NCBI GenBank assembly: GCA_015062635.1
Contig: SUUF01000035.1
Coordinates: 1 to 7,350, forward strand
Source: Coriobacteriaceae bacterium
GTDB lineage: Bacteria > Actinomycetota > Coriobacteriia > Coriobacteriales > Eggerthellaceae
Length of the DNA: 7,350 nucleotides
Direction of reading: 5' to 3'
Under the pieces are notes generated by a model. The model saw nothing but the letters and a program-made list of their open reading frames with translations. It had not been told where the DNA came from and did no database searches. The translations under genes and the position numbers were made by a program. Shown here one piece after another: positions 1 to 5,157 of the stretch (the stretch's first letter is position 1; every line of letters begins with the position of its first letter).

Positions 1-2
1 CA

Positions 3-95
3 CGCGAAGGTGTATGCCAATGTGAATGGGGGTCGTGGCACGCAATCTTCGAGCACGGCGATGAGCCGAGGAAGCGGGAGAAGGAGATTCGATGA
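3..95 (+). CDS. Possible C-terminal end of an upstream gene (partial)
   Basis: This frame is open from the window edge to a TGA at 93-95 and overlaps the ATG of the protease at 92-94 in the classic ATGA arrangement of translationally coupled genes. The 30 visible residues end in a charged, soluble-looking tail (key features: C-Q-C-E-W-G-S-W-H near the start, then P-R-K-R-E-K-E-I-R). The strong Shine-Dalgarno of the next gene lies inside this frame. I do not recognise the family from so short a piece. If real, the operon starts further upstream and this protein is part of it. A chance open frame of 93 bases in GC-rich DNA is a real alternative. Confidence 0.35.
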   Translation, partial: REGVCQCEWGSWHAIFEHGDEPRKREKEIR

Positions 96-2473
96 GCGAC
101 ACGGCGACGTGGCACCAACGACTAATCTCAATTGTTCTTATAGCCATCTCGCTTGTGTTCGCGGGGATGCTTGCCTCATGCGCCCCCGCTGAAGAGGGGG
201 ATGCGGACGGGGACTTGCCCGCGTCGTTCGACTTGCGCGACGTGGATGGCCACTGCTATGTGACCCCCGTCAAGCTGCAGAACCCCTTCGGGGCCTGCTG
301 GGGCTTTGCGGCCATATCGGCTGCCGAGACGAGCATACTCGGCTCGCATCTGGCCGACGATCCCGAGGCGTACAAGACCTTCAATTTGTCGGAAAAGCAG
401 CTGGCGTACTTCTCGCACACCTTCATCGACGACCCATCCAACTCGCAGAATGGCGAAGGCTCCGTCAGCTTTAAATACGAGATGAAAAACGGAAAGCTCA
501 CCCTAACCGAACCGCTGGTTTCGAGTGATTTCTACAATACGGGGGGAAGTCCCTTCCTGGCCACTAACTCTTTTGCCTCCGGCATCGGTCCCACGCTCGA
601 AAGTGCGGACGAGTCGCTTGTCTACCGCGGGAAGGCGGGCAAGTCGGAGCCCAGCAAAGACGGCGCCATTTCGGAATTCTGCTACGCAGAGGATGACGAC
701 TGGACGATTGACGAGAAGTTCCGCTTTATGCAGGACTACGTGCTCAAAGAGGCGTATTTCCTTCCCAGCCCCGCCAGCTTTGAAGAGCTCGCTACCCCTG
801 AGGAAGATGCCAGTTCTGAAGAAGACGCTAGCCCTGAAGAAGGCGCCACCTCTGAGGAGGCTGCCAGCTCTGAAGAAGATGCCAGCTCTGAAGAAGATGC
901 CAGCCTTGAGGGACTCGCCAGCCTCGAAGAGCCCGCGTATGAATACCGGTACGACGAGGAGGCCACCAAGGCCATAAAGCGGCAGCTCATGCAGATCCGT
1001 GGAGTTACCATCACCTATCGCGCAGATACCGCGCGGCCCGGACAGGAGGGGTCGAAGCTCTACATCTCGGACAACTGGGCTCATTACACGTATGATGCGA
1101 TGGCCGCCAACCACGGCGTCACGATTGTCGGCTGGGATGACAATTACGCGGCGGAGGAATTCCATCACGAGGTGTACCAGCTCAAGGACCCGGATGCCGG
1201 CTATATCGAGGACAACTACCTTACTGACGAGGACGGCAACCCCGTTGTGGACGAAGAGAAAACGGCGCTCACCACGCCTCCTGCAAACGGCGCTTGGTTG
1301 TGCAAGAACAGCTGGGGGTCGGGTGAATGCGAGTTCCCGAACCAGGGAACGGGCAGCTGGGGCATCCCCGTCCAGAAGACGGACGCTGACGGCAACCCGG
1401 TGCTCGACGAGAATGGCGATCCGGTCATGGTGGGTTCGGGTTATTTCTGGCTGTCATACTACGATCAGTCTCTCGACAATCCCGAGGCGTTCATGTTCGA
1501 CACCGAGATCATCGCGCGGGGCGGTTTCAACGACCGCAACACGCTGCACTGCAACCAATACGACCTCATGCCCGTGATGGATATGGGCTCAAACGAGAGC
1601 GACGAGCCCATCAAATCCGCCAACATCTTCACGGCGGAAACGGGCGAGATCCTGCTTGCGACGTCCTACATCACCGACACGCCCAACACGACGGTCACGG
1701 TCGAGGTGTACCTTCTGAACGACGACTTCGCGACGCCCGAAGACGGCTTGCTGGTTGCGAGCAAGACGCAGACACGCGAGCTTGCGGGCTTCTATATCGA
1801 CTACATCGATGACGTTGCGGTCGACGTCCAGCCGAACCAGTCCTATTCGGTGGTCGTTACCCAGAAGCAGGAATCGGGCAAGTACGTGGTTGACTACCCG
1901 GCCTCTACCGGTAAAAACAGCGCGCTCGCCGCATTGGGTGATGCCAAGAGCTACTCGGTTGCCGTGCAGCACGATGAGAGCCGCGTCTATTCGAACGGTG
2001 CCTGGGGAAGCTGGGCAGACGAGGATGTGCGCGACGAGTTCCTGAAGCTTAACGAGGAGACGCCCGCGCAGGACGGAACGACGAAGAAGATGATGGAAGA
2101 GATGACGGACACGGTGTACGACAACTTCCCCATCAAGGTGTATGCGTTCGACCCCCAAGACGACGTGTTCGTGCGGCTTGCCGGTGACGTTGACAGGCTG
2201 TCCGTCGAGGTTGGGGAACAGGGCACCGCCCAGCTTGAGCTGTATGGCCCCAAGAGCGAAGGCAAGACCATCGCCGACTACGCCAACGACGAGATCATCT
2301 CAAACGAGTGGGTTTTGGAGAGCGGTTCCGAGAACCTGGTCGAGGTCGTGCCCAGCGAAGATGGGACATCGGCCCAGATCAAGGGCCTCGCGCCAGGCAC
2401 GGCATACGTGGTCGCGCACATACAGGGGCTTGGGCGCGCGATCATTCCGGTTGACGTGAGCGCGCACAAGTGA
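92..2473 (+). CDS. Papain-family (C1A) cysteine protease lipoprotein with lectin-like and Ig-like C-terminal regions
   Basis: Probable cell-surface cysteine protease of 793 residues. A hydrophobic signal segment (about 11-28) ends in the lipobox L27-A-S-C30, so C30 should be lipidated. The peptidase begins almost at once (S-F-D-L-R-D at 45-50), so there is no room for the inhibitory propeptide of classical papains. Catalytic residues are visible: oxyanion Q63 and nucleophile C69 in QNPFGACWGFA, H341 in NHGVTIVGWDD, and N406 in CKNSWGSGE. C69 and H341 are 272 residues apart, about twice the papain spacing, because the domain carries insertions including an acidic hexapeptide repeat at 235-282. 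Two D-x-D-G-N-P-V segments (about 379-386 and 431-437) flank the Asn motif. A beta-rich region (about 475-600) resembles the lectin-like domain often fused to such proteases, and 695-790 resembles a bacterial Ig-like (Big) domain. The start is set by AAGGAG at 81-86, five bases before the ATG. The gene heads the visible RiPP-like operon. Protease assignment is firm; a role in trimming the peptide product is only a guess. Confidence 0.9.
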   Translation: MSDTATWHQRLISIVLIAISLVFAGMLASCAPAEEGDADGDLPASFDLRDVDGHCYVTPVKLQNPFGACWGFAAISAAETSILGSHLADDPEAYKTFNLSEKQLAYFSHTFIDDPSNSQNGEGSVSFKYEMKNGKLTLTEPLVSSDFYNTGGSPFLATNSFASGIGPTLESADESLVYRGKAGKSEPSKDGAISEFCYAEDDDWTIDEKFRFMQDYVLKEAYFLPSPASFEELATPEEDASSEEDASPEEGATSEEAASSEEDASSEEDASLEGLASLEEPAYEYRYDEEATKAIKRQLMQIRGVTITYRADTARPGQEGSKLYISDNWAHYTYDAMAANHGVTIVGWDDNYAAEEFHHEVYQLKDPDAGYIEDNYLTDEDGNPVVDEEKTALTTPPANGAWLCKNSWGSGECEFPNQGTGSWGIPVQKTDADGNPVLDENGDPVMVGSGYFWLSYYDQSLDNPEAFMFDTEIIARGGFNDRNTLHCNQYDLMPVMDMGSNESDEPIKSANIFTAETGEILLATSYITDTPNTTVTVEVYLLNDDFATPEDGLLVASKTQTRELAGFYIDYIDDVAVDVQPNQSYSVVVTQKQESGKYVVDYPASTGKNSALAALGDAKSYSVAVQHDESRVYSNGAWGSWADEDVRDEFLKLNEETPAQDGTTKKMMEEMTDTVYDNFPIKVYAFDPQDDVFVRLAGDVDRLSVEVGEQGTAQLELYGPKSEGKTIADYANDEIISNEWVLESGSENLVEVVPSEDGTSAQIKGLAPGTAYVVAHIQGLGRAIIPVDVSAHK
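794..937 (+). repeat. Eight tandem 18-base in-frame repeats (acidic hexapeptides)
   Basis: Eight consecutive 18-base units inside the protease gene encode hexapeptides of pattern [ST]-[SPL]-E-E-x-A: TPEEDA, SSEEDA, SPEEGA, TSEEAA, SSEEDA, SSEEDA, SLEGLA, SLEEPA (residues 235-282). The units keep the frame exactly and differ at few positions. They insert a strongly acidic, Ala/Ser-rich and probably disordered or helical linker between the Cys and His halves of the catalytic domain. The copy number could change by replication slippage without breaking the frame. Confidence 0.9.
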
Positions 2474-2516
2474 GGAACATCGATCGAGAGCATCGCGTAG
2501 AAAGAGGAAAGCGACA

Positions 2517-2717
2517 ATGGATCAGAATCGTATCGCGCGTGGAATCTTTTATGCCGTCATCGTCGTCGTTGCGGGGCTGGCGGGGTTCTTCGTCAAGAAG
2601 GTTCTCGTCGATGGCGGAACGTTCGCCCTGAGCTCGCTGGAGATTTTCGAGGTCGTCGCCACGGGCGTTCTGGTGGGCATCATCGTGCCCATTGTCGAGG
2701 CGAAGAAAAAGAACTGA
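2517..2717 (+). CDS. Small two-helix membrane protein, function unknown
   Basis: Sixty-six residues with two hydrophobic segments: about 9-26, followed by K27-K28, and about 41-60, followed by E-A-K-K-K-N at the C-terminus. Positive charges at R5, R8, K27, K28 and the K-K-K tail suggest a membrane hairpin, though the K27-K28 pair between the helices leaves the topology uncertain. GAGGAAA at 2504-2510, six bases before the ATG, is a good ribosome binding site. It lies 43 bases after the protease and 11 bases before the radical SAM gene, so co-transcription is likely. I do not recognise the family. Its position between a surface protease and a peptide-modifying enzyme fits a role in export, membrane docking of the modification enzyme, or self-protection. 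None of these can be read from the sequence. Confidence 0.75.
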   Translation: MDQNRIARGIFYAVIVVVAGLAGFFVKKVLVDGGTFALSSLEIFEVVATGVLVGIIVPIVEAKKKN

Positions 2718-2728
2718 ATTGAGTTGAT

Positions 2729-3637
2729 GTGAGCCGACCTTCGACGATGACCATATCGCCTCCAGAGGGCGCCCTGCCGTATAGGGTGCGCTTCGATTGG
2801 CGCCTTGCGCAGCTCAATACGAGGCGTTATCTCGACATCCACGTGGTCGATCACTGCAACTTGCGCTGCGCGGGGTGCCTGCATTTCGCCCCTCTTGCGC
2901 AAAAACGCTTCCTCGACCTGGAGGAATACGACCGGGATCTCGAGATGCTCGCGGCTGTCGATGGCATCGAAGGGTATTTCAGCTGCATCTGCCTCATGGG
3001 AGGCGAGCCGTTGCTGCACCCGCAGGTCGACGAAATCGTCAGGATCACCCGCAAAAGACTCGAGCATGAACCCATCATGCTGTCCACGAACGGCTTGTTG
3101 CTGAAGCGCATGGGCGACGCGTTTTGGGAGACGCTCGTCGAGTGCGATGTTGAGCTGAGCATCTCGCCCTACCCCATCGGCGTCGACTATCGGGGGCTGG
3201 TGGAGCTTGCCGGCTCGAAGGGCGTGCGCACCGGGTTTTCCGCCGACCGCACGGGCGTTGACGGTGGAAAGGAGCACTTTCTCAGGCTCGCCCTCGACCC
3301 GGCGGGCGAGCAGGATCCGGCCGCGTCCTTCACGGCGTGCCCGTTTGGCGGAGTCAATCTGCAGTTGGCGCGTTCCGCTATCTGGCCATGCCAGGTTGCC
3401 GCCCATCATCCGCCGCTCGAGCAGCACTTCGGCTGCCACCTGCGCGATTGCCCCGAAGACTCGTTGCTGCTGGCGTCTCTCGATTCGGTCGATCAAATCG
3501 AGGGCTTCCGCCGGGCGGCGCACCCCATGTGCCGGTACTGCGCCAACGACAAGCTGACCGTCGTTGGGTGGGAGCGTTCTTCCTTCGACCCTGGTGAATG
3601 GATTGCCTGTTCCGAGGGCGGGAATGTGCCATTATAG
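2729..3637 (+). CDS. Radical SAM enzyme, probable peptide maturase, with C-terminal cysteine-rich region
   Basis: A 302-residue radical SAM protein. The iron-sulfur/SAM motif is C43-x3-C47-x2-C50 in DHCNLRCAGCLHFAPLA, and the SAM-binding M-G-G-E-P motif is at 90-94 followed by LLHP. Further cysteines at C204, C221, C236, C241, C268, C271 and C294, including a closing C-x2-C (MCRYC), indicate a SPASM-like region holding an extra cluster. The 'C-x-H-F-A-P-L-A' signature belongs to a broad subfamily of radical SAM proteins with poorly known substrates. Here the gene lies 33 bases upstream of a leader-Gly-Gly peptide precursor, so it probably forms thioether or other radical-derived cross-links, or epimerises residues, in that core; the exact chemistry is not readable. 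I saw no clear N-terminal RiPP recognition element in about 40 residues before the motif. The start is uncertain: GTG at 2729, or ATG at 2747 (residue 7). Neither has a strong ribosome binding site, which suggests coupling to the preceding gene, whose stop is 11 bases upstream of the GTG. Confidence 0.88.
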   Translation: MSRPSTMTISPPEGALPYRVRFDWRLAQLNTRRYLDIHVVDHCNLRCAGCLHFAPLAQKRFLDLEEYDRDLEMLAAVDGIEGYFSCICLMGGEPLLHPQVDEIVRITRKRLEHEPIMLSTNGLLLKRMGDAFWETLVECDVELSISPYPIGVDYRGLVELAGSKGVRTGFSADRTGVDGGKEHFLRLALDPAGEQDPAASFTACPFGGVNLQLARSAIWPCQVAAHHPPLEQHFGCHLRDCPEDSLLLASLDSVDQIEGFRRAAHPMCRYCANDKLTVVGWERSSFDPGEWIACSEGGNVPL

Positions 3638-3659
3638 GGGTGGACGCCTGCATTGAACG

Positions 3660-3665
3660 AAAGGA
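3660..3665 (+). promoter_or_regulatory. Ribosome binding site fixing the precursor peptide start
   Basis: AAAGGA ends five bases before the ATG at 3671. It favours that ATG over the in-frame TTG at 3653, which would add six residues (L/M-N-E-R-I-A) and has no purine-rich sequence at a proper distance. The site sits in the 33-base gap after the radical SAM gene. Confidence 0.7.
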
Positions 3666-3670
3666 TTGCG

Positions 3671-3886
3671 ATGGAATTCGAAAACATCTCCCCCGAGCTG
3701 AAGGCCAAGGCGATGGCGTGCAAGACCCCGGAGGAGCTGCTGGCTCTTGCGCGGGAAGCCGGAGTCGAATTGAGCGACGAGCAGTTGAGCGCCGTGTCGG
3801 GCGGTGGCTGGCGTTGCGAAGAGCAGGATTGGTCAAGCGGTTGCCCTCATTACTGCACAAAGGATACGTGCCCCTATTATTGCTAG
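3671..3886 (+). CDS. Nif11-leader type RiPP precursor peptide with Cys-rich core
   Basis: A 71-residue precursor. Residues 1-45 match the Nif11-like leader pattern: an N-terminal helix (F3 to A16), then T-P-E-E-L-L-A-L-A-R-E-A-G, then L-S-D-E-Q-L-S-A-V-S-G-G, with the double glycine at 44-45 as the expected cleavage point (a third Gly, G46, follows). The 26-residue core (46-71) has five cysteines: C49, C58, C62, C67 and the C-terminal C71. It also has W47, W54, Y61, Y69 and Y70. The motif C-P-x-Y-C occurs twice (CPHYC at 58-62, CPYYC at 67-71) with four residues between. Leaders of this type are known to direct modification of very diverse cores by lanthionine synthetases, cyclodehydratases or radical SAM enzymes. 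Here the immediate upstream neighbour is a radical SAM enzyme, so cysteine-based thioether or other radical-made cross-links are likely. It is the last gene of the operon. Leader class is well supported; product class and activity are unknown. Confidence 0.88.
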   Translation: MEFENISPELKAKAMACKTPEELLALAREAGVELSDEQLSAVSGGGWRCEEQDWSSGCPHYCTKDTCPYYC

Positions 3887-3932
3887 GCCATCGCGGCTCT
3901 CGAGCGAAATAAAGCGTCGCGCGCAACATACA

Positions 3933-4057
3933 TGACAATTGCCCCGGAGGGGTTTGTCAGGTAGATAGCCCCCGATGCACCTGACAAAGTCACCGGAGGG
4001 GTTTGTCAGGTCGATAGGCACCGATGCACCTGACAATTGCCCCGGAGGGGTTTGTCA
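3933..4057 (+). repeat. 49-base tandem repeat array (2.55 copies) of nested inverted repeats
   Basis: Units begin at 3933, 3982 and 4031 with an exact 49-base period. Each has a 27-base palindromic half (TGACAA ... CCGGAGGGG ... TTGTCA) and a 22-base linker (GGT ... CACC); the third copy stops after the 27-base half. The 27-base halves of copies 1 and 3 are identical; copy 2 differs at four positions; the two linkers differ at three. Besides the stem inside each half, the end of one half pairs with the start of the next: TTTGTCAGGT at 3953-3962 with ACCTGACAAA at 3979-3988 (10 bp), and TTGTCAGGT at 4003-4011 with ACCTGACAA at 4028-4036 (9 bp). Every arm therefore has two alternative partners. 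Its position after the precursor gene fits a REP-like dispersed element, an mRNA 3'-end stabiliser, or a weak transcription stop. No T-tract follows, so a classic intrinsic terminator is unlikely. Confidence 0.9.
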
Positions 4058-4196
4058 CATTGCGCCAATCATCCCACACGCCTCTGTGCGGCCACCCATG
4101 GGCAGCGGGTGTTTGCAATTGCCGTGCTATGGGACCGCGCGGAGTGTGACACAATAGGGCCGACAAGGCTCAGCCTTTCATGAAAGGGGTTGCAAA
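4058..4196 (+). other. Intergenic leader of the L,D-transpeptidase gene
   Basis: This is the part of the 310-base intergenic gap beyond the repeat array. It has no supported gene. A TTGCAA at 4113-4118 and a CACAAT at 4150-4155 look like promoter elements but are about 31 bases apart, too far to form one consensus promoter. GAAAGGGG at 4182-4189 is the ribosome binding site for the gene at 4197. The TGTGACACAA stretch at 4145-4154 loosely resembles the repeat arms and could be an eroded copy. Confidence 0.4.
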
Positions 4197-4973
4197 ATGA
4201 AAAAAGGCATGCTGTTCGCAATTGCCTCAGCATTGGTTTTCGCTCTGGCAGGATGCGGTTCGTCTTCGACGGCAGAGCCCGCCCAAGCGCCCGGCTATGC
4301 GGGCATCGACGTGGAATCGCCCAGTTGGGTTGCCAATCTGAACGCCGCCAAGTCGGCCGACCAGATGCTGGTCGTCGCGGCTTTCGCCGATGACGCGACT
4401 GACGCCTGGGTGGCGCTTCACGAGAAGCAGTCCGACGGTTCCTGGCACATGGTCATGACCACGCCGGGCTTCATCGGCAAGAACGGCTTGAACAAGACGA
4501 AGGAAGGTGACGCCAAGACGCCTACGGGCGAGTTCAAGTTCAACCGTGCGTTCGGCATCGCCGACGACCCGGGGTGCGCGATTCCCTACGTGAAGGTAGA
4601 CGACGACACCTACTGGTCGGGTGACCCGCGCGAAGGGTTCCACTACAACGAGTTGGTGAACCTCAAGGACCTGCCTGAGCTCGATCTCGAGAGCGGTGAC
4701 TCCGAGCACATCATCGACTTCCCCTACCATTACCAGTATTGCCTGAACATCAGCTATAACGAGGAGGGAACGCCGGGCCTTGGTTCCGCGATCTTCCTGC
4801 ATTGCCTGGGCCCCGCAAAGCCGTTCACGGGCGGATGCGTCGCGATTCCCGAGGACCACATGAAGTACGTGATGACCAAGGTGAACGAGAACACTGCCGT
4901 GGTCATCGGCACGTACGAGGACCTTTCGGGCGGCGAGGATTGGCCCGACAGCACGTGGCCGCAGGAGCGGTAG
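4197..4973 (+). CDS. L,D-transpeptidase (YkuD-type) lipoprotein
   Basis: A 258-residue exported protein that probably forms or remodels peptidoglycan 3-3 cross-links, or attaches material to peptidoglycan stem peptides. The signal segment (5-19) ends in the lipobox L17-A-G-C20, followed by a short Ser/Pro/Ala linker. The catalytic domain spans about 55-240. It contains the family motif G-D-A-K-T-P-T-G-E-F (104-113), typical of YkuD enzymes, and the active site H202 ... T211-G-G-C214-V-A-I-P with C214 as nucleophile. The motif has G-G-C rather than the common H-G-C, a variant I would still expect to be active because His and Cys are kept. The start has a strong ribosome binding site (GAAAGGGG, seven bases before the ATG). 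The gene is separated from the RiPP-like operon by 310 bases and a repeat array, so it is probably transcribed separately. The substrate cannot be told from the sequence. Confidence 0.88.
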   Translation: MKKGMLFAIASALVFALAGCGSSSTAEPAQAPGYAGIDVESPSWVANLNAAKSADQMLVVAAFADDATDAWVALHEKQSDGSWHMVMTTPGFIGKNGLNKTKEGDAKTPTGEFKFNRAFGIADDPGCAIPYVKVDDDTYWSGDPREGFHYNELVNLKDLPELDLESGDSEHIIDFPYHYQYCLNISYNEEGTPGLGSAIFLHCLGPAKPFTGGCVAIPEDHMKYVMTKVNENTAVVIGTYEDLSGGEDWPDSTWPQER

Positions 4974-5016
4974 TCGCCGCTGTCTGCTAGACGATGCGGT
5001 TCGACGCGCACGGGGC

Positions 5017-5046
5017 TGCGGGTCCTCGGGCTTCGTGGACCCCGCA
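5017..5046 (+). terminator. Weak hairpin downstream of the L,D-transpeptidase gene
   Basis: TGCGGGTCC (5017-5025) pairs with GGACCCCGCA (5037-5046) with one bulged C and an 11-base loop. It lies 43 bases after the stop codon. No T-run follows, so intrinsic termination would be inefficient; it could instead protect the 3' end. Confidence 0.25.
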
Positions 5047-5072
5047 CGCCTCTCGCCATCGGCATAGTTCCC

Positions 5073-5078
5073 TATGCT
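5073..5078 (+). promoter_or_regulatory. Possible -10 element for the S41 protease gene
   Basis: TATGCT followed by AAAC is the most -10-like hexamer in the 184-base gap and is about 80 bases before the ATG at 5158. No convincing -35 hexamer is seen 16-18 bases upstream. The call rests on position and AT-richness within otherwise GC-rich DNA. Confidence 0.3.
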
Positions 5079-5157
5079 AAACTCGCGTGTAGGGTGCGGT
5101 GCACATGGTTGGGCACAGCACAAGATGAAAGCCCGAGGCCGAAAGGCAGGTTGAGCG

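Noticed and set aside
10..192. Plus-strand open frame of 60 codons before the protease
   Set aside because: It overlaps the first 100 bases of the protease gene in another frame, lacks a ribosome binding site and is of low-complexity Ser/Arg composition.
2549..3523. Minus-strand open frame of 324 codons
   Set aside because: It is antisense to the radical SAM gene and the small membrane protein, both of which have clear features on the plus strand.
3653..3670. TTG start for the precursor peptide giving 77 residues
   Set aside because: The AAAGGA site at 3660-3665 is correctly spaced for the ATG at 3671 and lies inside the extension, so the 71-residue form is preferred.
3933..4057. CRISPR array (27-base repeats with 22-base spacers)
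   Set aside because: The two 'spacers' are nearly identical (19 of 22), there are only three repeats, and no cas gene is nearby. It is a plain tandem repeat.
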